Positions 19,428 through 31,358 are shown, numbered from the stretch's first letter. The stretch is DNA of 64,000 nucleotides from Humibacter ginsenosidimutans (GCF_007859675.1 NZ_CP042305.1:186001-250000), one strand, 5' to 3'. A program made the numbers and translations. Notes: a model not told the origin generated them from the sequence alone.

Positions 19428-20810
19428 TCAGATCTCGCCGCGCTTCATCGCCTTGCGCAGGGTGTTGTAGTCGGCGACCGCCTGGTCGGCGTACGCGGAC
19501 GCCCACTCCGCGACGGCTGAGTCGAACTGCGTGCCCTCTCCGAGGTATCCGGCGATGAACGGAGCGTTGGGGGACTGCGCGTGGGCGCGGGCGAGAACCG
19601 TGCCGCAGGCATCCACGTAGTCGGTGAACGGTCGGAAGTCGAGCGTCTCGGTGTCGATGGAGACGTTCTGGTCTCGGAACTGGCGCACGTAGAAGGCGTG
19701 GCCGTCTTTGCGCACCCAGCCGAGGAACGGGTCGCTGACGGACTGCAGAACGCGCTGGTTGGCGACGACCCGGTGTCCGTGGTCTTCTGGGCCGGCGTGC
19801 GTGTCGTAGATCGGGGCGCGTCCCGCCGTCGCGTCGCCGAACTCGACGGCGACGGAGTCGGTCGCCTCCTTCACCTGGAGCACGAGCGACTCGCCCGCCG
19901 GACCGGTGAGCACGATGATGTAGCAGCGGGTGCCGACGCTGCCGACGCCGACGACGCGGCGCACGGCATCCGTCGCGACGTACTGCGACAGCAGCACAGC
20001 GATGTCGGAGGGCACGGTCTCGAGGTACTCGCGGGCGATGTCGAGGATGTTCTGCTCCGTGCCCTCCGCGACGTGGCTGAGCACCGGCGGGTTCTCGATG
20101 ATGGAGACCGTGCCGTCGGCGGCACGCTCCGTGATCTTGCGCACGACGCGGGCGGAGGTGCGACGGGATGCCGCGTCGATGGCGTGATCGAGCACCTTCT
20201 GCGAGCTGGCGGCGCGCTGGCCCCTGTGCACATCGGCCCTGATGTAGTAGCGCTCGAGCACGCCGAGCTGCGTGATCTGCCGCAGTGCGATGCGATAGCT
20301 CGCCGCGGCCTCCAGGGCGGCCGTCTGCACCTTGGATTCCTTGAACCCGCGCTGGCGGGCTGCGATGACGACGCTGCCGACGAAGCGTTTCACGTCCCAT
20401 TCCCACGGGCCGTACGCGGATTCGTCGAAGTCGTTGAGGTCGAAGGTGAGCGCTCGCTCCGGCGAGGCGTAGATGCCGAAGTTGGCGATGTGGGCATCGC
20501 CGCAGATGGTGACGTCGACGCCGGTGCGCGGGGCATCCTTGAGGTCGGCGGCCTGGATGGCGGCTGAGCCGCGGTAGAACGCGAACGGGTTGGCCGACAT
20601 GCGCTCCAGGCGCAGCGGGACGAGCTCCTGCACGCGGTGCTCGTGCTGCGCCTTGAGGATGCCCATGGGGTCGCGATCCTTCGCCGGCACGTACTCGGCG
20701 TGTGCGGAGCGCGGAATGTCGGCGCGCGCAGCCTTGCCTGCCTCGACGAGGTCGTCGGCGCTGTGGATGGCGGCGTGGTCGAAGCGAAGGCGACCCTTGT
20801 TCTCGCTCAT
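19428..20810 (-). CDS. DUF2252 domain-containing protein
   Basis: 460 residues, one DUF2252 domain over nearly the full length. Conserved pieces include RMSANPFAFYRGSA, ICGDAHIANFGIY and FDLNDFDES, which resemble kinase-like (aminoglycoside phosphotransferase fold) active-site strings. The biochemical function of the family is not established. It stands alone and converges with der with 17 bases between. Confidence 0.85.
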   Translation of the reverse strand: MSENKGRLRFDHAAIHSADDLVEAGKAARADIPRSAHAEYVPAKDRDPMGILKAQHEHRVQELVPLRLERMSANPFAFYRGSAAIQAADLKDAPRTGVDVTICGDAHIANFGIYASPERALTFDLNDFDESAYGPWEWDVKRFVGSVVIAARQRGFKESKVQTAALEAAASYRIALRQITQLGVLERYYIRADVHRGQRAASSQKVLDHAIDAASRRTSARVVRKITERAADGTVSIIENPPVLSHVAEGTEQNILDIAREYLETVPSDIAVLLSQYVATDAVRRVVGVGSVGTRCYIIVLTGPAGESLVLQVKEATDSVAVEFGDATAGRAPIYDTHAGPEDHGHRVVANQRVLQSVSDPFLGWVRKDGHAFYVRQFRDQNVSIDTETLDFRPFTDYVDACGTVLARAHAQSPNAPFIAGYLGEGTQFDSAVAEWASAYADQAVADYNTLRKAMKRGEI

Positions 20811-20903
20811 GAGCGGCTCCTCATCGTGGGCATGAAGTACGCGCTCGTTTGCGCATGCACCAAGACTAGGGGCGCGCGACCGCGATCGGCCGTCGCCGAC
20901 ACG

Positions 20904-21596
20904 TCACAGAATTCGACTGACCACCGCCCGTCCCGCGCTGGGCCGGGAGACGACCCCGAAACCCGCCTTCTCGAACTGCACGAGCGCCCCGTGATAGAGG
21001 TCGCTCGAGGATGCCTTGCGCTCGCTCGTGTCGATCGGATACCCCTCGAGAACCCGCGCGCCGCCCGCCTTCGCGTGCGCGACTGCGGCGTCGAGGAGAG
21101 CGGATGCCACGCCCCTGCGACGGAATCCCACCCGCACGACGAAGCACGTGACGCTCCAGACGTCGGCAGCGTCCTTCGGTTCCGCGCTGCCGTCGATGAC
21201 GATGCGTGTCCGATGCAGGCGCGGGTACGCGGAGCGGGGCTCGACGGCGACCCACCCCACGGGTTCGTCGTCGAGGTAGGCGACGAGACCCGGCCCCGCT
21301 CCATGCTGCGACTGCTCGCGGAGTGCGGACTGGCATCCAGCCGCGCCGGCCTCGTCCATCTGCGCGTTGGTCAGCTTGAACCACTGGCACCAGCAGGTCG
21401 ACGCGTCTCCGCGTGTGCCGAACACCGTCTGCACGTCGCTCCAAGGCGCATCAGCGACGGCGATGACGCGGATGCCCGCGGTCGCGTCCGCCTCGGACCC
21501 GGAACTGGTTCGCGCGTTGCTGCTCGCTGTGGCGTTCCTTGCTTCGGCCTTGTCGCCGCCCGCCGTCGCGCCGTCGCCAGAGTCGGTCTCACCCAT
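20904..21596 (-). CDS. GNAT family N-acetyltransferase
   Basis: 230 residues from ATG 21596. The first 45 residues are low-complexity, rich in A, G, S and T. The GNAT domain shows VTCFVVRVGFRRRGVASALLDAAVAHA, the acetyl-CoA-binding R/Q-x-x-G-x-G/A type loop (RRRGVA), and the preceding substrate strands around DEPVGWVAVEPR. A CWCQWF string near residue 68 is typical of one actinobacterial GNAT subgroup. The substrate is unknown. Confidence 0.82.
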   Translation of the reverse strand: MGETDSGDGATAGGDKAEARNATASSNARTSSGSEADATAGIRVIAVADAPWSDVQTVFGTRGDASTCWCQWFKLTNAQMDEAGAAGCQSALREQSQHGAGPGLVAYLDDEPVGWVAVEPRSAYPRLHRTRIVIDGSAEPKDAADVWSVTCFVVRVGFRRRGVASALLDAAVAHAKAGGARVLEGYPIDTSERKASSSDLYHGALVQFEKAGFGVVSRPSAGRAVVSRIL

Positions 21597-21742
21597 GTCG
21601 CCAGAGAGTAGTCCGCGCCCCCGACAACCGGCACCCACGTCATTCGGCCGCTTAGTCGGTCTCGTGGATGCCCGTGCCCGCCCGGGTGTCATTCCGCACC
21701 CCTCGCAGCCTGTAAACTACTCAAGGCCGTTTCGGCGGCCAA

Positions 21743-21816
<74 letters not shown>

Positions 21817-21817
21817 C

Positions 21818-21863
21818 GGTATGCGAAGAGGGCCGGTCAAGAGACCGGCCCTCTTCGCATACC
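21818..21863 (+). terminator. Perfect 21-bp hairpin after tRNA-Pro
   Basis: Two 21-base arms (21818-21838 and 21843-21863) are exact reverse complements around an AAGA loop, immediately after the tRNA. There is no U tract, so it may be a factor-assisted or stem-only terminator as often seen after actinobacterial tRNAs. Confidence 0.75.
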
Positions 21864-22350
21864 TCGCTGCTGACAGGCGGAGTCCTCGCCCTGGGTCCCT
21901 GGGCGCCGCAACGCGGCATTCGGGGGAAGGATGGGGCTCGGCCTGACCGAACCTGATACCTGATACCTGATACCTGATCGGAAGGTATTTGCATAAGGTC
22001 GAGGGGTCGGCGTTTGCGCCGGTCTTGGATCTTTATTTGTACCTGTTGAACCCCTTGAATTGACATGGCCAAGGGGTCAGACGCTTCTGGCTACTCATCG
22101 TGGCCTCCGAGGGCGTTCATTCATCCGTGCCGCAGCGCTCTGCAGCGCCGTGTTGGCCACAGCGCCCTGCAGCGCCGTGTTGTCAGTGTGAAGGTATGCA
22201 CGCGTCGCCTCGACCAGTGCATGCCCGAGGATGCCGCTCACAACGTGGAGGGAATTCCGGCATTGGCGAACCGAGTGGAGCCTGCATGCCGAAGGTCGGC
22301 CGCTCGTTGTACGGGTTGCCGTGGCGTTCCCTCGCGGGGAGACTAGTTAG
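21864..22350. other. Non-coding segment between tRNA-Pro and copper island
   Basis: About 490 bases with no convincing gene. It contains the ACCTGAT tandem repeat, a lower-GC stretch around 21980-22070, and two 16-base direct copies of CTGCAGCGCCGTGTTG at 22140-22155 and 22167-22182. No integrase gene or copy of the tRNA 3' end was recognised. Confidence 0.6.
21951..21978. repeat. Four tandem copies of ACCTGAT
   Basis: Bases 21951-21978 consist of the 7-mer ACCTGAT repeated exactly four times. It lies in the non-coding segment between tRNA-Pro and the copper island and has no evident coding role. Confidence 0.9.
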
Positions 22351-23190
22351 GTGGTTGTGGTCGGTCTGGCGTGCCTGTTTGCCGTGGCACTCGTGACCGT
22401 GATGACGGCACCGACCGTGATCACCCGAGGAGGATGGCGGCTGAGGTTTCCCCGTCTGGCTCTGGCGGTTTCTCACGCGCTCACTTTGGTGGGGCTGGCC
22501 TGCGCCGCGTCGACGCTGGTGTGGACTCTTGCCGAAGTCGTTTCGGGTGGGGATCGATCGGGGGGAGCGTTCTGGCTGCAGCCGACCGCACTCACGTTGT
22601 TCGGTTGGGTGGGATTGGCCGCCGTGGGTGGGCTGATCACTGTGATCGTCACCAGCGCGGAACCTATGACGGAGTCGGATCGTCGGCTCCGACTCGAGTT
22701 CTCGTTGCTCGAGGCTCGAGGCACGTCGGTGGTGCGGGATGGCATACGCGTGGTGACTGTTCCCTCGGATCGGCCGGTTGCCTTGAGCGTGCCTGGACCG
22801 CAGCATCGGATCCTGATCGCTTCAGGGTTGATGCGTTTGCTGACCGAGGATCAGTTGCGGGCGGTCGTGGAACATGAGCGTGCGCACTTGGTACAGCATC
22901 ACGGCATGCTGACCAGGCTGGCCCGGCTGAATAGGGCGTGCTTCGCCTTCATTCCGGGGACGAGCGAGATCGAACGCAGCACTCGGATGCTGGTTGAACT
23001 AATCGCTGACGATACGGCAGCCCGTCACGCAGGTGCCGTCAACTTGGCGAATGCGCTCTGGAGGGTGGGCTCAGCCTCCGAGGATGCTGCGCTGCGGCTT
23101 CGGGCGCGACGTCTGGCATCCCACCCGCCACGCGGAAGTTCCACACTCTCATCGCGAGTGCGTCACACACTGGCCGCCTCGTCGATCTAG
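22351..23190 (+). CDS. M56 family (BlaR1-like) membrane metallopeptidase
   Basis: 279 residues from GTG 22351, directly after an in-frame stop, with GGGGAG upstream. Three N-terminal transmembrane segments (about residues 2-23, 35-62 and 78-103) precede a cytoplasmic zinc protease domain with the HERAH motif (HExxH) near residue 182 and a downstream ELIAD glutamate ligand. There is no penicillin-binding sensor domain, so the signal is not obviously a beta-lactam. BlaR1/MecR1 proteases inactivate the BlaI/MecI repressor; here blaI follows and copper genes surround it, so a copper or envelope-stress role is inferred. Confidence 0.82.
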   Translation: MVVVGLACLFAVALVTVMTAPTVITRGGWRLRFPRLALAVSHALTLVGLACAASTLVWTLAEVVSGGDRSGGAFWLQPTALTLFGWVGLAAVGGLITVIVTSAEPMTESDRRLRLEFSLLEARGTSVVRDGIRVVTVPSDRPVALSVPGPQHRILIASGLMRLLTEDQLRAVVEHERAHLVQHHGMLTRLARLNRACFAFIPGTSEIERSTRMLVELIADDTAARHAGAVNLANALWRVGSASEDAALRLRARRLASHPPRGSSTLSSRVRHTLAASSI

Positions 23191-23230
23191 GGTGCGAGGC
23201 CGCTGTTTCATGTCATGAGACGAGTAGCAT

Positions 23231-23249
23231 GTTCCACATCATGTGGAAC
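23231..23249. promoter_or_regulatory. Operator site 1, perfect dyad upstream of blaI
   Basis: GTTCCACAT-C-ATGTGGAAC is a perfect 9-1-9 inverted repeat located upstream of the small membrane protein and blaI genes. It fits the pattern RTTCYACANNNYGTGKAAY shared with 23843-23861 and 31585-31603. The ACA...TGT core resembles BlaI/MecI and CopY cop-box operators, so autoregulation by the adjacent BlaI protein is inferred. Confidence 0.7.
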
Positions 23250-23290
23250 ACCCGATTCGCTTGTTCCGGAATGTCTGTGAATCATGGACA

Positions 23291-23455
23291 GTGCGTCTGG
23301 TGATACAGATCGTTCAAGGGATCGCGGCGTTGACGCTGGTGCTGGTGCTGGCGCTGGGCTCCACCGCAGCACAGGAGTCGCACACGACCCGTCGACGAGG
23401 CGACCCTCGACCAGTTGAATGGATGCGTCGATTGCGACGAAAGGGAAAGCGATGA
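23291..23455 (+). CDS. Small single-span membrane protein coupled to blaI
   Basis: A 54-residue frame from GTG 23291 (an in-frame GTG at 23243 lies inside the operator and is less likely). It has one hydrophobic segment (IAALTLVLVLALGSTAA) followed by a very basic tail (RRLRRKGKR). Its stop overlaps the blaI start in an ATGA, the same coupling seen in other operons of the window, which is the main support. No Shine-Dalgarno sequence is obvious and no family is recognised. Confidence 0.4.
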   Translation: MRLVIQIVQGIAALTLVLVLALGSTAAQESHTTRRRGDPRPVEWMRRLRRKGKR

Positions 23456-23832
23456 CGGAACAGCGCCGCCCGCACGGCGGGTTGAAGGCCCGCATCGTCG
23501 ACCTCTTGTGGCAGAACGGTAAGGGCCTGACGGCGAAAGAGCTCCAGGCACGGTTCGGCGACGATGGTCAGATTCCGGCGCTCTCGACGATCCTGACTGT
23601 GCTTGAACGATTGAGGAAATCCGGTGATGTTATCCGGGTTCCAGGAGATGCAGGCGAGTATCTGTACTCTCCGACGCCGGCAGAGGCGGACGAAGCCGTT
23701 GAGTCGATGCTGGGGGCTCTGATGAAGAGCTCGGATCGCACGGATGTGCTGCTCGGTTTCGCTGGGAGCCTCGACGCGGATGATCTGGAGACGCTGCGCA
23801 AGGCGATCGATCGTGCAGGCCCGGACCACTGA
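23452..23832 (+). CDS. BlaI/MecI/CopY family transcriptional repressor
   Basis: 126 residues from ATG 23452. The winged-helix domain (ARIVDLLWQNGKGLTAKELQ, then ALSTILTVLERLRKSGDVIR) is typical of BlaI/MecI/CopY. The C-terminal dimerisation helices contain LLGFAGSLDADDLETLRKAID. No cysteine hook of the CopY type is present, so direct copper binding is not indicated; proteolytic control by the M56 protein is more likely. Matching operators lie before and after this gene and before copZ. Confidence 0.88.
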   Translation: MTEQRRPHGGLKARIVDLLWQNGKGLTAKELQARFGDDGQIPALSTILTVLERLRKSGDVIRVPGDAGEYLYSPTPAEADEAVESMLGALMKSSDRTDVLLGFAGSLDADDLETLRKAIDRAGPDH

Positions 23833-23842
23833 TTTGCGCCCC

Positions 23843-23861
23843 GTTACACAATTTGTAGAAT
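23843..23861. promoter_or_regulatory. Operator site 2, upstream of the DUF5134-ycnI-copCD unit
   Basis: GTTACACAATTTGTAGAAT; its reverse complement aligns with sites 1 and 3 (ATTCTACA-AAT-TGTGTAAC). It contains TACA-N5-TGTA and lies 36 bases upstream of the next start codon, a normal repressor position. Confidence 0.65.
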
Positions 23862-23896
23862 GAGGGTGTGCTTGTAGCCACCCTGGTGTCGGACCG

Positions 23897-24532
23897 ATGA
23901 TCGCGGTCGTTGTGACCGTGTTGTTCGCGATCACGGGCGCCTATTGCCTGGTGCGGGTGGCCGTCGGGTATTCGTGGATCGACCGGGTGAGTAACGGCGT
24001 TCACGTGGTGATGAGCCTGGTGATGCTGGCGATGCCCTGGCCTTGGGTATCGGTGTTCGCGACGGCGGCCCAGATCGCTTTCTTCACCGCGGCGGCCCTG
24101 TGGTACGTCTACCTTGCGCTGTTCGATGTGCACGCGGATGCCGGCCCGGGTGAAGGTCATCACCGGGGGCCCGCGTTGCTGTGGTATCACGCCGGGATGA
24201 TGGCGGCGATGGTTTGGATGGCGGTGGCCATGACGCCGTTCGCTGCGCAGCCTCAGATGCCCGGCATGGACATGTCGCACATGCAGATGACCATGAGCAG
24301 CGGGTCCGGGATGACGGCGATGACCGCCGGCCAGCCGTGGGCGATAACCATCACCTGGGTCTTCGGCATTCTGTTCTGCCTGGCAACGCTGTGGTTCCTC
24401 ATCCGTCTGGTTCGCCAGGCGATCGCCGCCGACTCGCTGTCGGGGCGTGAGGGCGTCGTGCTCCTGGACTCGCTGGTGAGCGCCGTGATGGCGGCGGGCA
24501 TGGCGATCGCGTTCCTGATCTTGATGACTTGA
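23897..24532 (+). CDS. DUF5134 family membrane protein, Met/His-rich
   Basis: 211 residues with about five transmembrane segments. A central loop PQMPGMDMSHMQMTMSSG is rich in Met and His, the usual ligands for Cu(I)/Cu(II), and a second His cluster EGHHRG lies near residue 92. The family occurs with copper genes in mycobacteria and relatives. Transport or periplasmic copper binding is inferred. The stop overlaps the frame of the next gene region; it is first of three same-strand copper genes. Confidence 0.72.
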   Translation: MIAVVVTVLFAITGAYCLVRVAVGYSWIDRVSNGVHVVMSLVMLAMPWPWVSVFATAAQIAFFTAAALWYVYLALFDVHADAGPGEGHHRGPALLWYHAGMMAAMVWMAVAMTPFAAQPQMPGMDMSHMQMTMSSGSGMTAMTAGQPWAITITWVFGILFCLATLWFLIRLVRQAIAADSLSGREGVVLLDSLVSAVMAAGMAIAFLILMT

Positions 24533-24576
24533 TTCGACCCTCTACCACTGATCCACCTCGTGAAGGAGAACACCCC

Positions 24577-25344
24577 ATGATTCGCAGCACGCATCACGAC
24601 GGTTCTGGGAGCCGGGTCCGGCGTCTGATGTCCCGAGTTGGTATCGGTGCCGTCCTCGGCGTGGCCGGGGTGCTCGTTGTTGCCGGGGTCGCATCGGCGC
24701 ATGTGAAGGTCTCCGGCGTCGACACCACGCAGGGCGGATACGGTGTGCTCACGTTCCGGGTGCCGTCGGAGTCCGCTACCGCCTCGACCACCGAGCTCAC
24801 CGTGACCTTCCCGTCGGACACCCCGATCACGTCGGCCTCGACGCAACCGATGCCCGGGTGGACGGCGACCGTGAAAACAGCGAAGCTCGCGAAACCGCAG
24901 AAGACCGACGATGGCACGATCGACACTTACGTGTCGCAGGTCGATTGGAAAGCGGACAACGCGGCCGCGGCGATCCCACCGGGCCAGTTCCAGATGTTCA
25001 ACCTGTCCGTCGGACCGCTCCCGAAGGAGCCGTCGGTGTCGTTCCCTTCGTTGCAGTACTACAACGACGGCAGCACCGTTAACTGGAACGAGAAGTCCAC
25101 CGGCGGTGCGGAGCCGGAGCATCCGGCGCCGGTACTGCAATTGGCGGCCGCGACCGACGCCACCTCCGGTTCGACATCGACACCGACCGTAACGGCGCAG
25201 GCCAGTGGCTCGACCATGGACATGAATTCGTCGAATGACACGGCCTGGACCGGCATCGTCGGCTTGATCGCCGGGATCCTGGGTCTGATCGCCGGAGCGA
25301 TCGCCCTGGTGCGCAGCGGCCGGAAACCGGCAGCCGAGAAGTGA
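24577..25344 (+). CDS. YcnI-type DUF1775 copper-binding membrane-anchored protein
   Basis: 255 residues from ATG 24577 with GAAGGAG upstream. A signal sequence (VLGVAGVLVVAGVASA) ends just before His in HVKVSG; in YcnI a histidine brace at this position binds Cu(II). The DUF1775 domain spans about 45-190, then a Thr/Ser-rich linker and one C-terminal membrane anchor (WTGIVGLIAGILGLIAGAIA). It is an extracytoplasmic copper chaperone by family knowledge. It overlaps copCD by 4 bases. Confidence 0.88.
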   Translation: MIRSTHHDGSGSRVRRLMSRVGIGAVLGVAGVLVVAGVASAHVKVSGVDTTQGGYGVLTFRVPSESATASTTELTVTFPSDTPITSASTQPMPGWTATVKTAKLAKPQKTDDGTIDTYVSQVDWKADNAAAAIPPGQFQMFNLSVGPLPKEPSVSFPSLQYYNDGSTVNWNEKSTGGAEPEHPAPVLQLAAATDATSGSTSTPTVTAQASGSTMDMNSSNDTAWTGIVGLIAGILGLIAGAIALVRSGRKPAAEK

Positions 25345-27035
25345 CATCTCAGCACGCTCGATCTCAGCACAGCCGGGCTCGAGCGCTGCTTGCCGCCGCG
25401 TCTGTGGCAGCGGGGCTGCTTCTGGGAGGTGTGGGCGGCATCCAGAGCGCGTCCGCCCATGCTGTGCTGGTCTCCAGCACGCCCGCCGACGGCAGCCGCG
25501 TCGACTCCTCGCCGAAGCAGGTCGTTCTCACCTTCGACGAGAACATCCAGCTGGTCCCCGGCACTGCCCGCGTGCTCTCCTCCACAGGAACCCGGGCGGA
25601 CGCCGGCGGTGCGCATCTGACCGCCGCGGGCACGGGAATCACGATTCCGTTGCACCCGAACCTGCCTCGCGGCAGCTACACCGTGACCTGGCGCGTGGTG
25701 TCCGCCGACACCCACATCGTGGCCGGCTCGATCGCATTCGGTGTGAGGCAACCAGCCTCCGAACAGGCGCGAGCGGCGGCACCGCCGAGTTCACCGGATG
25801 TTGTCGCGCAAACCGCGCAAGGTTTCGCGTATGCCGGAGTCATCCTGTGCTTCGGGATCCCGGCTCTGACCCTGACCCTGTGGCGTCGCCGGCGACATGC
25901 CCAAACCCTTCGAACACTCACCCGCGTCGGCTGGTTGGCGCTTCTTACCGCGACCGTGGTCGACTTCGCGTTGCAGGGCCCGAGGGCCGCGGCCGCCGGA
26001 TGGGCCGGAGTACTTCGCCTCACCGACGCCGGTCAAACCGTGGCGAGTGTATACGGGGTGGCCTTGATCTGTCGCGCTGCGCTTCTCGTCGCGATCGCAC
26101 TCCTGGCCACCGTTGTCCGCCGACGTCGATGGACCCCGATCGTTGCTGCGGTTCTGGCGGTGGGTGTGTTGATCACCATCGGGGTGGGTGGACACGCCGG
26201 GACCGGGGGCGATGTGGTCGTCGCGCTGCTGGCGGCCACCGTGCACCTGGCTGCAATGGCGGTCTGGATCGGTGGTCTCCTCGTGCTGCTGATCGGTGTG
26301 CTGCCCGGCTTCATCGCCGACACGGAGAACCTGGCCCGGCTACGTCGCTGGTCGCAAGTCGCCTTCATCAGCGTTGTCGCCTTGATCCTCAGCGGCGAAT
26401 ATCAGGCCTGGCGGCAGATCCAACCGTTGCCATCGCTCTGGTCCACGCCCTACGGCATCACCCTGCTGGTCAAGCTCGCCCTGGTAGCCGCGGCCCTCGT
26501 CTTCGCGCTCCTCGCACAGCGCGCACTCCATGCTCGAGTACAGCCGGCGAGCCGCGAAACACACCCCGAGACCGGTTCGGAGGCACCCGCGCAGCCTGGC
26601 TTGGCACGGAGGATCCGTCGATCCGTCGTCGCGGAGGCGGTGATCGTGACCGCGGTCGTGGTGGTCACCACGGTGCTCACCGCCCTTCCCCCGGCATCCG
26701 GCACCTACGGTCCACCTACCTCGCGGACCGCGGCGTTGGGCTCCGACAGTCGCCTTGTCGTCGACGTCGATCCGACACAGCGCGGCCCGCAACAGATCAC
26801 CATCACCCCGGAACGCGACGACGGCACACCCGAACACGTTCAGAGCATCGCTGCGACGCTGTCCTCCGAACAGAACGGCGTCTCGGCCATCGCCGTTCGG
26901 CTGCGCAGAGACGGGAACCTGTGGCGCAGCGTGAACACGGTCGTGCCGCTGGCAGGAACCTGGACGATCACCTTCGACGTGTCAGTGGATCAGGCCTCCG
27001 GCTATGCGACCCAGGTCGCCTATCAAGTGTGGTGA
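25341..27035 (+). CDS. CopC-CopD fusion, copper resistance/import protein
   Basis: 564 residues. A signal peptide of about 33 residues is followed by a CopC domain starting at HAVLVSSTPADGS, where the N-terminal His would coordinate copper, with a second ligand region ADTHIVAGSI. Eight or so membrane segments of a CopD domain span about 150-430. A soluble C-terminal domain from about 440 follows. CopC-CopD proteins bind periplasmic copper and move it into the cell. It is third in the blaI-side unit and converges with the ATPase gene. Confidence 0.9.
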   Translation: MTSQHARSQHSRARALLAAASVAAGLLLGGVGGIQSASAHAVLVSSTPADGSRVDSSPKQVVLTFDENIQLVPGTARVLSSTGTRADAGGAHLTAAGTGITIPLHPNLPRGSYTVTWRVVSADTHIVAGSIAFGVRQPASEQARAAAPPSSPDVVAQTAQGFAYAGVILCFGIPALTLTLWRRRRHAQTLRTLTRVGWLALLTATVVDFALQGPRAAAAGWAGVLRLTDAGQTVASVYGVALICRAALLVAIALLATVVRRRRWTPIVAAVLAVGVLITIGVGGHAGTGGDVVVALLAATVHLAAMAVWIGGLLVLLIGVLPGFIADTENLARLRRWSQVAFISVVALILSGEYQAWRQIQPLPSLWSTPYGITLLVKLALVAAALVFALLAQRALHARVQPASRETHPETGSEAPAQPGLARRIRRSVVAEAVIVTAVVVVTTVLTALPPASGTYGPPTSRTAALGSDSRLVVDVDPTQRGPQQITITPERDDGTPEHVQSIAATLSSEQNGVSAIAVRLRRDGNLWRSVNTVVPLAGTWTITFDVSVDQASGYATQVAYQVW

Positions 27036-27045
27036 CCAGCTGGAA

Positions 27046-29318
<2,273 letters not shown>

Positions 29319-29319
<1 letters not shown>

Positions 29320-31358
29320 CAGCGTCTCTCCTCAGTCACGGGTGCGGTGTTCGCAGCAGCCTGAGCTGCCCGCGGAGCCTGGTCCTCTCGCTGGGCGAGG
29401 CGGGAGAGCATCTCGTTGTAGGCGGAGAAGCTGTCGTCCAGTCCTTTGTCGATCGTGCGATCAGTACGCCGGGCCTGCCGTTCGTCCTGTCTGGCCCACT
29501 GGGTGACCAGCACGATCACAACGAACAGGAGCGGAATCTCACCTGCCGCCCACGCGATTCCACCGCCCAAGTACTGGTCGGCGTGCAGATCGTGCATCCA
29601 CGGTGCGTCGATGTACTGGTAGAACTCCTTGGCGATGACCGTGGAGCTCATCATCACGACCACGCCGAAAAACGCGTGGAACGGCATCGCCGCCAGCACC
29701 AGCCCGAGTTTGCCGATGTGCGGCAGCGGCCGTGGCGTGTGGTCAACGCCGATCACCAGGCCGTAGAACATGTACCCGACGACAAGGAACTCCACGTTCA
29801 TCACCTGGTGCGCCCAGTGATAGCGCAGCGCCTGCGCGAAAAGGCCCGTGAGGTAGAGCAGATAGTACGAGCCGATGAACCGGACGAACACGAACAACGG
29901 GTTGTACAACCCGCGCGAGAATCGCCAGTTCAGCAAACCGGTCACCCATTCATGTGGTCCCGCATACCTGCGTTCCGGATGCGCCGTTGTCGCCCGCAGC
30001 GCCAGGGTGACCGCTCCGCCGAGCACTAGCAGCAGCGGGCCGATCATGTTCAGGCACATGTGCAGCACCATGTGGATGCTGAACGCGGCATTCGAGTACC
30101 GCCCGATCCCCGATGACGTCGTCAGCACGATGACGATCCATCCGGCCAGCCACGCCACCGTTCGCCCTATCGGCCACACGTCACCGCGCCGCCGCAATCG
30201 CGTGACACCGAACAGGTACGCCGTGCAACCCACCGCGGCCATCACGAGGAAGAGGATGTTCGGCCGCCAGTCGAAAGCCAGCGCGAGCGGTGTGGGCGTC
30301 GCGTTCGCGTTGTAGCCGAAGAACAACTGCATGATCGAGGTCGGCACGAAATATTGCGGAGGCGGAATCCGCGAACGAATGACATCGATTCCGACATACG
30401 CGGCCATCACGAACAGCCCGACCGTCAACGGCGCAGCACGTACGAGAAGGGAAGCCGAGTCCGGTCGCCCCCACCGCGCAACCGACGGCAACGCACACAG
30501 TGCGAGCACGAGGAGCAACCCGAACTGCACCAGCATCAGCATGCCCGTCCGCGACGCCAATGGCGAGCTTCCGGCAAGCTCGAACATCATGACCACGACG
30601 CCGCTCGCCGACGTCACCAGCCAGCAGGTCGCCCAGGCCAGACGGAACCGCCCGACGGCGGCCGGCGAGGGGCGCGGCCCCCGCCAAACCCGTAATGCCA
30701 TCACCACCGTGGCGCCGAACCAGATCGCTTGAGCAGGTGCACCGAGAATCGTGGCGTCGCTGCCGAAGTCATGGTTCGGCCCCACCAGAACCTGCGTCAC
30801 CAGCAACGGAGCGAGCAAGGCGACGATCGCGGGCACCAGCAAACCCGCCAAAGACTGCCAACTGGTCGCGAATACGGCAGCCACAAAGACGAAGCCCACC
30901 AACAGCGCGACGACGATCCACGCCGCCGGAAGATACGACGCCTGCACCAGATAAGGCAACGCACCAGGATCCAGCAGCTTTGACAACGGCTCACCATTGG
31001 CGTCGGCAGCATCCACAGGGATCAGAGCGACCGCGGCGGACGCCCACACGATGGCGGCCCACCGGACCACACCGAAATCCGTGCTTGGATCCGCTGACAA
31101 CCGCCGCGGACCCAACCTCGTGCGAATGAACGCACCGTAGAACAGGCCTCCGATGCACACCGTTCCGGCCACAGCGACCACCAGGTGCAGAACGGCGCTC
31201 GTCATCGACGTCTCGATACCGGGAACGCCGCGGTCCAACGCACGGTAGGGCTGACCGCCGAGCAACACGACCGCGACGATGACAGCCACGACCGGGAGGA
31301 TCAGCGCGAGCCCGAGCAGCAGCGAAGAGCGTGTCGAGCCGGAGAGACCCTCAGACAC
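29319..31358 (-). CDS. CopD plus CtaG-type membrane protein
   Basis: 679 residues from GTG 31358, which overlaps the copZ stop by 8 bases. The N-terminal half is a CopD-like multi-span domain; the C-terminal half is a caa3-type CtaG domain with conserved HMVLHMCLNMIGPLLLVLGG and HWAHQVMNVEFLVVGYMFYG. A charged cytoplasmic tail follows from about 625. The same two-domain architecture occurs in mycobacteria next to P-type ATPases. A role in copper delivery or membrane copper traffic is inferred. Confidence 0.85.
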
